Assembly: GCF_023264855.1 (NCBI RefSeq) | Contig: NZ_JAHFUW010000007.1 | Span: 45,792-109,791 of the forward strand | Source: Herbiconiux sp. | Lineage (GTDB): Bacteria > Actinomycetota > Actinomycetes > Actinomycetales > Microbacteriaceae | Reading direction: 5' to 3' | Length of the DNA stretch: 64,000 nt | In this document: piece by piece, positions 28,920-37,020 of the stretch | Numbering within the stretch: the first letter of the stretch is position 1 | Layout: each line of letters opens with the position of its first letter | Translations under genes and position numbers: made by a program | Notes under the pieces: model-generated | What the model saw: the letters and a program-made list of their open reading frames with translations, nothing else | Databases searched by the model: none | Told to the model about the DNA's origin: nothing

Positions 28920-29777
28920 CTACAGCTCTAGTTCACCGAGAGCGTCGTAGAGGCCGTTGATCGCGGCTATGCGGGTTCGGGAGTCGCGGGGGCGCGCGGC
29001 CAAGGTGTTCGAGGAGAGCACGTTCACGACGCTCATGGCGCTGGCGTAGCTGTCCAGGGGCGAGACGCTGTCGATGGGGCACTCGATCCAGACCGCGGCG
29101 AACTCCGAGTAGCGGCGGGCCGAGGGGTCGCCGATCAGGATGATCGGCACACCTTGCGCGGCGATCCCGGCCACGAGCCGTCCGAAGCCCGAGGTGCGCC
29201 GCCGGAAGGCGAACACCACGGCCACGTCGCGCGCATCCCGCTCCGCGAACTCCTCGGCGATCGTCTGCCCCGGCTGCGGCGCCAGGTGCACGCCGGCGCG
29301 GCCCTGCGCGAGCTGCTCGCGCAGGTGCAGTGCGAGGGCGAAGTTGTTGCGCAGGCCCACCACGGTCACGCTGCGACTGCGCACCAGCAGCTCGGTCGCC
29401 TGCTCGAGCCGCTGCGGACCGAGCGCATCCAGGCAGCGCCGCAGGTTCTCCACCTCGCGCACGAGATGCGCCGACAGATCAGCGGATGCCCCGGGCGAGG
29501 ATCCCCCCACCGGAACGCCGAGCGACCGCAGCGAGCGGGCGTGCTCCCGCACCTCCTGGGCGTTCTCGAAGCCGAGCCGGCGGAACAGCCGCGACACCGT
29601 CGCCTTCGACACACCGCTGCGCTGCGCGAGCTCGGTTCCCGAGTAGATCGCCAGGTCGCTGAGGTGGTCGAGGATGAAGTCGGCCGCCCGCTGCTCCTGC
29701 GGCGACAGCTCGCCGTACGAGCGGTCGATCCGCTGGCCGATGTTCATCGAGGCGCCCGCGGCGGCTTCGATGGTCAT
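28920..29777 (-). CDS. MurR/RpiR family transcriptional regulator
   Basis: A 285-aa regulator with an N-terminal RpiR helix-turn-helix (about residues 20-75: LSPQEQRAADFILDHLSDLA, GTELAQRSGVSKATVSRLFRRLGF). The C-terminal SIS domain (about 115-255: SVTVVGLRNNFALALHLREQL) would sense a small, often phosphorylated, ligand. Its ATG overlaps the allantoate amidohydrolase stop (ATGA), so it is co-transcribed as the third gene of a purine-degradation operon and probably regulates it. Possible operators are GAAAC repeats at 32320-32346 upstream of the first gene. Confidence 0.9.
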   Translation of the reverse strand: MTIEAAAGASMNIGQRIDRSYGELSPQEQRAADFILDHLSDLAIYSGTELAQRSGVSKATVSRLFRRLGFENAQEVREHARSLRSLGVPVGGSSPGASADLSAHLVREVENLRRCLDALGPQRLEQATELLVRSRSVTVVGLRNNFALALHLREQLAQGRAGVHLAPQPGQTIAEEFAERDARDVAVVFAFRRRTSGFGRLVAGIAAQGVPIILIGDPSARRYSEFAAVWIECPIDSVSPLDSYASAMSVVNVLSSNTLAARPRDSRTRIAAINGLYDALGELEL

Positions 29778-31036
29778 GACCTCGCCAGTGCCAGCACGGC
29801 CTGCTCGAAGGCGTCGATCGTGGCCGCCACATCGGATGCCGTCACCCGCTCCTCGGGATTGTGGCTCACGCCGCCCTCGCAGCGCACGAACAGCATCCCG
29901 ATCTCGGCGATCTCGGCGATCGCCATGGCGTCGTGGCCGGCCTTGGAGAACAGCGACATCGGTCGCCGGTCGCCGGTCGAGCGGATGCCCTCGGCGATCA
30001 CGCCGCGCAGCCGCGCACTGCACACCGCGGCGGGCGCCGAGTGCGTCTCGACGCTCTCCCAGCGCAGCCGGCGCTGCCGGCAGATGTCCGACAGCATGTC
30101 TTGGATGACCGTCCAGATGCGGTCGCGCTCACTGTCGTACTCACCGCGCAGGTCGAGGCTGAACTCGACCTTGCCCGGGATGACGTTCACCGCATCCGGG
30201 AACACCTCGAGGTGCCCCACGGTTGCAATGAGCTGAGCGGATCGCGCGATCCGCTCGATGGCGATGATCGCATCCGCGGCCCCGGCGAGCGCGTCGCGGC
30301 GTCGCTCGTACGGGGTGCCGGAGTGCCCGGCGCGGCCGATCACCGTCACCAGGAAGCGGCGGGCGCCGGCGATCGAGGAGACGATGCCGAGCGCCTTGTT
30401 CTCGTCTTCGAGGTACGGCCCCTGCTCGATGTGGGCCTCGAGGTAGCCCACGAAGTCCGAGCGCTTGCGGGCGGCGTCGCCGATCGTCGAGGGGTCGAGC
30501 CCCCACTCCACGAAGGCCTCGCGCAGGGTCACGCCGTCTTCGCCGCGGAGCTCCCACCAGGCGTCGTCCCAGGTTCCTGCGTAGGCGCGGCTGCCGAGCA
30601 GGGCCCGGCCGAAGCGGGTGCCCTCTTCGTCGGCGAAGGCGACGACCTCCACCGCGAACGGCAGGGTCGCGGCGCGCCCGGAGGCGTGAAGCCGCTCCAC
30701 CACGGCGATCGCGGTCAGCACGCCCAGGATGCCGTCGTACTTTCCCGCCGAGGGCACGGTGTCGAGGTGGCTGCCGAGCAGCAGCGCCGGCAGGCCGGGT
30801 GTCGCACCCTCGAGCCGGCCGCAGAGGTTGCCGGCCGCATCCTGCCAGGTGCTCATGCCGGCGGCACGCATCCACTCGGCGGCGATGGCGTTGACCTCGG
30901 CGTGCTCCTTCGAGAGGTACACGCGCTCGATCAGCCCGTCGGGCAGGGAGCTGTGCGTAGCCAGCTCCTCGCAGCGGGCGAGGAGTGTTTCCGCGGTGGT
31001 CGTCGCGGGCACCTCGGGCACCTCGACGGCGGCCAT
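29774..31036 (-). CDS. allC: Allantoate amidohydrolase (M20 Zn hydrolase)
   Basis: A 420-aa member of the hydantoinase/carbamoylase group of M20 metallohydrolases. Metal ligands are visible in LLLGSHLDTVPSAGKYDG, FADEEGTRFG and EAHIEQGPYLE, the dimerisation/lid segment is VIGRAGHSGTPYERRRDALA, and the last ligand His is in RCEGGVSHNPEE. It releases ammonia and CO2 from allantoate to give ureidoglycine, which suits the aminotransferase encoded just upstream. Both ends overlap neighbours by ATGA. A related N-carbamoyl-amino-acid hydrolase function is the main alternative, but context favours allantoate. Confidence 0.9.
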   Translation of the reverse strand: MAAVEVPEVPATTTAETLLARCEELATHSSLPDGLIERVYLSKEHAEVNAIAAEWMRAAGMSTWQDAAGNLCGRLEGATPGLPALLLGSHLDTVPSAGKYDGILGVLTAIAVVERLHASGRAATLPFAVEVVAFADEEGTRFGRALLGSRAYAGTWDDAWWELRGEDGVTLREAFVEWGLDPSTIGDAARKRSDFVGYLEAHIEQGPYLEDENKALGIVSSIAGARRFLVTVIGRAGHSGTPYERRRDALAGAADAIIAIERIARSAQLIATVGHLEVFPDAVNVIPGKVEFSLDLRGEYDSERDRIWTVIQDMLSDICRQRRLRWESVETHSAPAAVCSARLRGVIAEGIRSTGDRRPMSLFSKAGHDAMAIAEIAEIGMLFVRCEGGVSHNPEERVTASDVAATIDAFEQAVLALARS

Positions 31037-32226
31037 CAGGCCACCGACCCGTCGCTGTACACGTCGTACGCGGCTCCGACTCCTCCGCCGGCCGTGACGG
31101 ATGCCCCCTGCCGCCGCAGCACCTGCTCGAGCGAGGCGAGCGTCGTGAGCACGGCATCCTTGCGCGCGTTGTAGCCCATGGTGCCGATGCGCCAGACCTT
31201 GCCGTGCAGCGGCCCGAACGAGGTGCCGATCTCGATCCCGAAGTCTTCCAGCAGTTCGCCGCGAACGGCATCGCCGTTCACACCCGAGGGGATGCGTACC
31301 GCGACGACGTTGTTCATCTTCACGGCGAGATCCCCGAACACCTCGAGACCGAGCCCTTGCACGCCGGCCAGCATGGCCGCGCCGTGCAGGCGGTGCCGCT
31401 CGACGGCCGCATCCAGCCCCTCCTCCACCAACAGCCGGGCGCACTCGCGCGCGCCGTAGAGCATGGTGGTGGCCTCGGTGTGGTGGTTCAGGCGCTTCTC
31501 GCCCCAGTAGTCGAAGATCATGGCCAGGTCGAAATAGTTCGAACGGATGCGCGACTCGCGGATCTCGGACGAGTCGCCGGCGATGCCCGCCTCGATGCTC
31601 TTGCGGCTCTCGATCACGGCCACCGCCTTCGCGGAGAAGGTGGCGGGAGCCGATCCGGAGGGCCCGCCGAGGCACTTCTGCAGCCCGGCGGTCACGGCGT
31701 CCAGACCGAGGGCATCCGTGTCGAAGGCGTTGCCGGCGAGGCTCGCGGTGACATCGGTGTAGAACAGCACACCGTGCTTCTCGCACAGCTCGCCGAGCCC
31801 CTCGAGCGGCTGCGCCACCGTCGTGCTCGTGTCGCCGTGCACGACCGCCAGCAGGGCCGGCTTGGTGCGGATGACGGCCTCCTCGATCTCGGCCACCGTG
31901 AACACGGTGCCCCACTCGCGCTCGATCACGTGCACCTCGGCGCCCGCCCGCTCGGCGATCTCGCGCAGCAGGTGCCCGAAGCGGCCGAAGACCGGAACGA
32001 GCACACGGTCGCCCGGCGAGACCAGCGAGACGATGGCCGCCTCGATGCCGGCCCGGCTGGTGCCGTCGATCAGGAGGGTCTGCTCGTTGGCGGTCTTGAA
32101 GACCTCGCGGTACAGCCCCATGGTCTCGGTCATGTAGGCGGTCATCGCCGGGTCGTACTGACCCACCAGCTGCGCCGACATGGCGCGCAGCACGCGGGGG
32201 TCGGCGTTGATCGGGCCGGGGCCCAT
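31036..32226 (-). CDS. pucG: (S)-ureidoglycine-glyoxylate aminotransferase (PucG-like)
   Basis: Fold-type I PLP aminotransferase related to alanine-glyoxylate transaminases. The N-terminal segment MGPGPINADPRVL, QYDPAMTAYMTE and DGTSRAGIEAAIVSL match PucG, which transfers the amino group of ureidoglycine to glyoxylate. The PLP lysine lies in TAGLQKCLGGPSG. The ATG at 32226 is inside the conserved motif RLLMGPGPI. The open frame continues upstream as IISQPINPPPRLL, with AGGAG just before two ATC codons at 32265-32260 but no ATG, GTG or TTG, so the true start may be a rare ATC. It heads the operon with allC and the RpiR regulator. Confidence 0.9.
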   Translation of the reverse strand: MGPGPINADPRVLRAMSAQLVGQYDPAMTAYMTETMGLYREVFKTANEQTLLIDGTSRAGIEAAIVSLVSPGDRVLVPVFGRFGHLLREIAERAGAEVHVIEREWGTVFTVAEIEEAVIRTKPALLAVVHGDTSTTVAQPLEGLGELCEKHGVLFYTDVTASLAGNAFDTDALGLDAVTAGLQKCLGGPSGSAPATFSAKAVAVIESRKSIEAGIAGDSSEIRESRIRSNYFDLAMIFDYWGEKRLNHHTEATTMLYGARECARLLVEEGLDAAVERHRLHGAAMLAGVQGLGLEVFGDLAVKMNNVVAVRIPSGVNGDAVRGELLEDFGIEIGTSFGPLHGKVWRIGTMGYNARKDAVLTTLASLEQVLRRQGASVTAGGGVGAAYDVYSDGSVA

Positions 32227-32319
32227 CAGAAGGCGAGGCGGCGGGTTGATCGGCTGGCTGATGATGTCGTCTCCTCGCGGGGATGGTCCGAAAAGTTTGT
32301 TTCTTCGCCACCAGTCTAC

Positions 32320-32333
32320 GAAACGGACGTTTC
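32320..32333. promoter_or_regulatory. GAAAC palindrome upstream of pucG
   Basis: GAAAC-GGAC-GTTTC is a perfect inverted repeat, with another GTTTC at 32340-32344. It lies about 55-95 bases before the pucG operon and about 90 bases before the divergent acyltransferase gene. A regulator-binding site is likely; the RpiR-type protein at 28920 is the local candidate. Confidence 0.45.
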
Positions 32334-32423
32334 ACGCGTGTTTCGGCAGGGCGGCATCCAGAGCCCCTCACCGAACGATGGTCGCGTGCGAGTTTTCCTC
32401 AGTTTCTGGTAGTCTCTCCGGTC

Positions 32424-33620
32424 ATGCCCACCACGATTACGAGGCTGCCGTCCCTCGACGGCCTGCGCGGGCTCGCCGCGCTCACGGTGGTGCTCGGGCA
32501 TGCCCGCCTGATCCTGCTGGCCGACCCCGCGCTCGCCTTGCCGGGCCTGCATCAGCTCTCCGAGGGCGTGGGCACGGTCGGCAACAAGGCGGTCTGGCTG
32601 TTCTTCGTGCTCTCCGGGCTCGTGCTCACCCGCTTCGCCACCGGTCGGCCCGGTTTCGACTACGGCGCCTATCTGTTGTCGCGCCTCGCCCGGTTGTATA
32701 TCCCGGTGTGGGCGGCGCTGGCGTTCACGGCGCTCAGCATCCTGATCGTGCCGCGCGCCGCGAACCTGGGCCTCGGGCAGTGGATCGACGCTCACCCGCC
32801 CGGCATCACACCGGCCGGGCTGGTCGCCGACGCCACCCTGGTCGCGGGCACCAGCGGCACGCTCTCCCCGCTCTGGACCTTGCAGTGGGAGGTGCTGTTC
32901 TCGCTGCTGCTCGTGCTGTACATCACCGTGCTGCGGCGCGTGCCGCCGGTCGCCGGGGTCGGACTGGGGATCGCCCTGGCGACGCTCGGCGCGTGCATCG
33001 GCTCGGAGATCCTGCTCTATCTGCCGATGTTCGCGATCGGAGTCGCGCTCGCGCTCGGCTGGCCGCGGCTGAGCGCGCTCGCTCGCCGGCTCCGTAGCAA
33101 GGGCGGGCGACGGATACGGGACCACCCGACACCAACCACGCCGTCGGGCTCCACCCCGATTCCAACGCTGGCCGCCACGTTCGTCATGGCCGCCGGGATC
33201 GCCCTGGCGGTCGCGTTGTGCTCGCTCGGATCGATCCTCCGCGGCAGCGGGCTCGATGCCGGCTGGCTCACCATCGTCGACACGGCATCCGCTCTGGCCG
33301 GGGTCACGCTCGTCGTGGTTCTGGTGGGCCTGGCCCCGGTGCTGATCAGAGTGTTCACGAGTCGCCCGCTGCACTGGCTCGGCGCGATCTCGTTCAGCAT
33401 CTACCTCGTGCACGAGCCGATTCTGGTCGGTGCGGTGCGACTGTTCGGCACGGCACCCAGCACGGTGCTGATCGCGCTGCTGCTCTGCTTTCCCGCCGCC
33501 GCCCTGTTCGCGCGCTTCGTCGAGCGCCCCGCTCATCGCTTCTCGCAGTCGCTTCGCCGCAGCCCTGCGCCGACCCGGCAGGATATCCCGCTTTCGGCAC
33601 CCCAGAACGGCACGAGCTGA
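32424..33620 (+). CDS. Acyltransferase family membrane protein (OafA/YrhL type)
   Basis: A 398-aa polytopic acyltransferase-3 protein with about ten hydrophobic segments. The catalytic histidine is in SLDGLRGLAALTVVLGHARL, and the conserved arginine lies in LLSRLARLYIPVW. A 20-residue hydrophilic loop (KGGRRIRDHPTPTTPSGS) interrupts the membrane part at about 230. Such enzymes O-acetylate cell-surface sugars or lipids. TAGTCT (32410-32415) sits 8 bases before the ATG, suggesting a leaderless message. The last 16 codons (PTRQDIPLSAPQNGTS) lie in the first copy of a 58-bp repeat. Confidence 0.85.
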   Translation: MPTTITRLPSLDGLRGLAALTVVLGHARLILLADPALALPGLHQLSEGVGTVGNKAVWLFFVLSGLVLTRFATGRPGFDYGAYLLSRLARLYIPVWAALAFTALSILIVPRAANLGLGQWIDAHPPGITPAGLVADATLVAGTSGTLSPLWTLQWEVLFSLLLVLYITVLRRVPPVAGVGLGIALATLGACIGSEILLYLPMFAIGVALALGWPRLSALARRLRSKGGRRIRDHPTPTTPSGSTPIPTLAATFVMAAGIALAVALCSLGSILRGSGLDAGWLTIVDTASALAGVTLVVVLVGLAPVLIRVFTSRPLHWLGAISFSIYLVHEPILVGAVRLFGTAPSTVLIALLLCFPAAALFARFVERPAHRFSQSLRRSPAPTRQDIPLSAPQNGTS

Positions 33621-33628
33621 CGGGTCGG
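33571..33628. repeat. 58-bp direct repeat, copy 1
   Basis: This copy starts CGACCCGGCAGGATATCCCG and ends GAGCTGACGGGTCGG. It overlaps the last 50 bases of the acyltransferase gene and supplies its stop codon. The ends CGACCCG and CGGGTCG are inverted copies of each other. Confidence 0.85.
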
Positions 33629-33642
33629 GCGCGGGGCTGCGG

Positions 33643-33700
33643 CGACCCGGCAGAGATCCCCGCTTTCGGCACCCCAGAACGGCACGAGCTGACGGGTCGG
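33643..33700. repeat. 58-bp direct repeat, copy 2
   Basis: Identical to the copy at 33571 except for a few bases near the start (AGAGATC in place of GGATATC). It is separated from copy 1 by 14 bases and ends 20 bases before the amidase stop. No coding function; it fills the convergent gap. Confidence 0.85.
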
Positions 33701-33720
33701 CGCAGGCGGCCTGACGCGCC

Positions 33721-35595
33721 TCAGGAGCGCAGGGCCTCCGCGAGGCGCGCGGCCACGTCGATGAGGGCGAGGTCGGATCCGCGCGGGCCGACGAGGCAGA
33801 GGCCGAGCGGGGCGCGGCCGCCCGGAGCGGGCACCGAGAGCACGGGGGCCGAGACGGCGGGGTATCCTCCCGTGCCGGCGACCGAGGTCATCCGCAGAGT
33901 TGCCGCTCGCACGTCCGCAATCGACTCGGCGGGCGCGTTCAGCGCAGGTGCCGCCGACGAGGCCGAAGGAAGCAGCAGGATGCGCCCGCCGAGCACGGAG
34001 TCGAGCCGGGCGCGGGCCTCGGCCAGGTGGGCGCGCCCGGCGGCCTCGGCGTCGGCATCCACCGAGGAGGCCACGTCGAATCGCTCGGCGATGTCCGGTC
34101 CGAGCACGCCGGGGTGCGTGGTGATCCAGGACCCGTGCTCACGCCAGGCCTCGGCGGCCTGCACCGTCCGGAAGGCGGCGAACACCGCGTCGAGGTCGCC
34201 GAGGTCGACCAGCTCGATCGCACCGAAGAGCTCCAACGATCGAGGTCCCTCGACGAGCCCGGTGAAGGCGGCGCTCACCGCGGCGTCGCAGCCCTGGAGC
34301 AGGGCCGGGTCGACCACGTATCGCGCGTCGAGCACGGCACCCGGGCCACCGGATGCCTCATCCCTCGTGTCCCCGGAGCCCGCACTCGCACCAGACCCCG
34401 CACGCATACCGGACCCCGCACCCGTAGCCACACCCGCACCCTCACCGGACCCTGCACCCGCACTCGCGCCGGAGCCCGCACGCGCGCCCGAGCCCGAACC
34501 CGCACTCGCGCCCACATCCGCGCTCACACCCGAGCGCGCATCCGTTGCGCTCGCGACTCCGGCCACGGCCGTCGCTCCGGGCGCGCCCGCGAACGACGCC
34601 TCCGCGGCCGCCCGCAGTGCGGCCGCCGATCGCGTCAGCCAGCCGATGCTGTCGAAGCTCGGTGCGAGCGGCAGCAGACCGTCGGCGCTCACCGCGCCGT
34701 GCGAGGTGCGAAGACCCCAGAGACCGTTGTACGAGGCCGGCACCCGGATCGAGCCCGCGGTGTCGGTCGCCAACCCGATCGTGGCCTGGCCGAGGGCGAC
34801 CGCGGCCGCCGGCCCGCTCGAGGATCCTCCGGAGATCGCCCCGGGCACCGCCGCGTTCGGCGGGGTGCCGTAGTGCACGTTGCGCCCGGCGATGCTGTAG
34901 GCGAACTCGTCGGTCTGGGCGATGCCCTGCAGGGCGGCTCCCCCTGCCCGAAGGGCGGCCACCGCCGCGGCGTCCTGCGTCTGCACCGGCGCCTCGGCGA
35001 GGTACTGCGGGATGCCGGCGCCGATGGCGAAGCCCGCCACCGCGTAGAGGTCTTTCACCGCCACCGTCATGCCCTCGAGCGCACGCGGCTCGGCGCCGTC
35101 GGAATCCTCCCCCGCACCGGCGGTGCTCATGGGCAGCGCCGGCACCAGCGGCACCCCGGCCACCCGCCACACCGATCCGTTGATCGCCGGCGGCGCTCCG
35201 TGCACGTGCGCGGCGGAGATCACCCACGCCCCGTCCCGACGCTCCCACAGCTGGGTCTGCAGACCCGAGCCGCCCTTCACCGGAGCGCTCACCGACACGA
35301 TCAGCACCGCCTCCGGGCCGATCACCCGCAGGTGCACCTCGGTGATCACCCGCGGCGGCAGGCCCCCACGCAGCCCCCGGAACGCGCTGATCCGGTCGTG
35401 CCCCACGAGCAGCCCCGCGGCATCGCCCCGCAGAGTCGACGGCCCCGGCGCGAACGAGCGGTCGAGCACCTCGAGGTCGTTGGACATCAGAGCGCTCTCG
35501 TAGGCACGGAAGGCGGACAGCAGCTCGTCGAGGGCCGCCGGCTCCAGCGCGCCGTCGATCGTGGTCACTCCGGCCGGGATGGCGTGCTCGGGCAT
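33721..35595 (-). CDS. AtzH/HpxZ-like domain fused to amidase
   Basis: A 624-aa fusion. Residues about 5-125 form an AtzH-like (DUF3225/HpxZ) SnoaL-type domain (ELLSAFRAYESALMSNDLEV, GHDRISAFRGLRGG). The rest is an amidase-signature enzyme with Lys in MTVAVKDLYAVAGF and the Ser pair in ISGGSSSGPAAAV and TDTAGSIRVPA, so the Ser-Ser-Lys triad is intact. About residues 345-405 are an Ala/Ser/Gly-rich low-complexity insertion inside the amidase. In Klebsiella, HpxZ and HpxY (amidase) act in oxalurate breakdown after allantoin, and AtzH/AtzE act on carboxylated ureas. A ureide-type substrate is therefore likely here. AGGAGAG lies upstream of the ATG. Confidence 0.82.
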   Translation of the reverse strand: MPEHAIPAGVTTIDGALEPAALDELLSAFRAYESALMSNDLEVLDRSFAPGPSTLRGDAAGLLVGHDRISAFRGLRGGLPPRVITEVHLRVIGPEAVLIVSVSAPVKGGSGLQTQLWERRDGAWVISAAHVHGAPPAINGSVWRVAGVPLVPALPMSTAGAGEDSDGAEPRALEGMTVAVKDLYAVAGFAIGAGIPQYLAEAPVQTQDAAAVAALRAGGAALQGIAQTDEFAYSIAGRNVHYGTPPNAAVPGAISGGSSSGPAAAVALGQATIGLATDTAGSIRVPASYNGLWGLRTSHGAVSADGLLPLAPSFDSIGWLTRSAAALRAAAEASFAGAPGATAVAGVASATDARSGVSADVGASAGSGSGARAGSGASAGAGSGEGAGVATGAGSGMRAGSGASAGSGDTRDEASGGPGAVLDARYVVDPALLQGCDAAVSAAFTGLVEGPRSLELFGAIELVDLGDLDAVFAAFRTVQAAEAWREHGSWITTHPGVLGPDIAERFDVASSVDADAEAAGRAHLAEARARLDSVLGGRILLLPSASSAAPALNAPAESIADVRAATLRMTSVAGTGGYPAVSAPVLSVPAPGGRAPLGLCLVGPRGSDLALIDVAARLAEALRS

Positions 35596-35678
35596 GGCGG
35601 TTTCTCTCCTGGTCCTGGCGACCGATGGTCGCATCCTGTGGTCGTCTTCGGCGTTCGACGGCTCCGCGGCGCAGTCGT

Positions 35679-36785
35679 TCAGCGCGCTGCGCTCGAGCGC
35701 ACCCCCGCGAAGTCCGACACCCGGATGCGTGCGTGCACGCCCTTCACGATGTCGACGACCTGCGAGATGTTGAAGTCGGTGGCGGCGCTGAGGTAGGCGT
35801 AGGCGAGCGTGCGGTCCATGCCGTAGCGCGCCTCCAGCAGCGCGAGCGCGGCGCGCACGCAGTTCTGCACGGCCACGTCGAGGTCTTCGTCCATGCCGGT
35901 GGGCACCAAGAACTCGCTCGTCTCGGCCATCGGTCCGGCGATCGCACCGAACTCGGTCTCGGCATCCGATCGCGTGAGCAGGTCGAACCGCACGGTCACC
36001 CGCAGCGAGGCCTCCATCGCGGTCAGAGCCACCTCGCCGTCGCCCTGGGCGAAGTGCGGGTCGCCCACGTAGGCGAGCGCCCCGGGCACCTGCACGGGAA
36101 GGTACAGCGCCGATCCGACGGTCAGCACGTTGATGTCGATGTTGCCGCCGTGGGCTCCCGGCGGCACCGAGTGCGGGCGCTGGTCGCCCGACACCGCCAC
36201 CCCCATGATGCCGAGGAACGGCGCGAGCGGAAAGCGCACGACGGGCTCGCCGCCGGGCACCAGCGGAAGGGCGCCGATGCGGGTGCCCTCGAGCGTGTCG
36301 AGCACCTCGGCGAACACGCTCACGGTGTCGGGGCCGAGCGGAAGCTCGCCCACCAGCGCGCCCTTGCCGTGCCGGTTCGAGATGACGCCGTAGGGCACAC
36401 GCGGGGTGGTCTCCAGCACGGTCATCTTGAGCAGGTCGCCCGGACGCGCGCCACGGATCGCGATCGGGCCCGTGACCACGTGCGGCCCGTCCGAGGCGTG
36501 ACGCGGGTAATCGGATGCCGCCAGCCCGATCGCGTCCGAGAGCACGAAGTCGCGCTCGATGCCGTGCCCCGCGAAGAACGCCGCCGGATTCCGCCCCTGG
36601 TCTTCCAGGATGCCCTCGTGGCTGATGGTGTCGATCGTCACCTCGGTGCCGGGATCGATCTCGAGCACCGCGCGGTCGCTCGCGCAGGGCAGCCGGCCCC
36701 AGAGCACGTTGTCGCGGGTCGCCGCGAGGTATTCGGTGGCGCGGATCTCCCCCGCGCCGGGCTGCAGTGCGGCCGACATCGACAT
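35679..36785 (-). CDS. Acetamidase/formamidase family protein
   Basis: A 368-aa protein of the FmdA/AmdA family. Visible landmarks are VLEIDPGTEVTIDTISHEG, GPIAIRGARPGDLLKMTVLE, the PPGAHGGNIDINVLTVGSALYLPV segment (split PPGAHGGNID and INVLTVGS), and YVGDPHFAQGDGEVALTAME. It hydrolyses short amides such as formamide or acetamide to ammonia. Downstream of the purine genes it may release nitrogen from a late intermediate (inference). GGAGG about 8 bases upstream favours the first of two Met codons (36785). Confidence 0.9.
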   Translation of the reverse strand: MSMSAALQPGAGEIRATEYLAATRDNVLWGRLPCASDRAVLEIDPGTEVTIDTISHEGILEDQGRNPAAFFAGHGIERDFVLSDAIGLAASDYPRHASDGPHVVTGPIAIRGARPGDLLKMTVLETTPRVPYGVISNRHGKGALVGELPLGPDTVSVFAEVLDTLEGTRIGALPLVPGGEPVVRFPLAPFLGIMGVAVSGDQRPHSVPPGAHGGNIDINVLTVGSALYLPVQVPGALAYVGDPHFAQGDGEVALTAMEASLRVTVRFDLLTRSDAETEFGAIAGPMAETSEFLVPTGMDEDLDVAVQNCVRAALALLEARYGMDRTLAYAYLSAATDFNISQVVDIVKGVHARIRVSDFAGVRSSAAR

Positions 36786-36807
36786 CCGGTCTCCCTCCTT
36801 CACGTGC

Positions 36808-36844
36808 TGTCGGCGCAACAGGGCGTTCCGTAGGCGCGCCGACA
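36808..36844. promoter_or_regulatory. Inverted repeat in the 235-base divergent gap
   Basis: TGTCGGCGC (36808-36816) pairs with GCGCCGACA (36836-36844). It lies 22 bases before the acetamidase start, in its probable leader. The rest of the gap 36786-37020 shows no gene and no clear promoter. Confidence 0.4.
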
Positions 36845-37020
36845 ACCCGAGAGTAGCGCCCGTTTGCACGGGCCCCGACCGAGCGGCTACCGTTTCAGGG
36901 CAGTGTCGGCACGGCCGCGCGGGATCTTTCCGGGATCCATCCGGAATCGTCGCGGAAATCTTTTACATGGCGGAAACGTGCATCGGCTTTGATTCACACA
37001 ACTCATCGACGGGAACGACA

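Noticed and set aside
29774..32371. An 865-codon minus-strand frame joining two enzymes
   Set aside because: It runs out of frame over pucG and then into the allantoate amidohydrolase frame. The two enzymes are separate genes with an ATGA overlap, not a fusion.
33571..33700. Possible insertion sequence or attachment site
   Set aside because: Two 58-bp copies without transposase, integrase or tRNA gene nearby; kept only as a repeat.
34375..34560. Possible CRISPR or tandem-repeat array
   Set aside because: The units are degenerate, irregular in spacing and lie in frame within the amidase gene, encoding an Ala/Ser/Gly-rich stretch.
36786..37020. Riboswitch-like leader before the acetamidase gene
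   Set aside because: Only one simple 9-bp inverted repeat is visible; no conserved riboswitch core was recognised.
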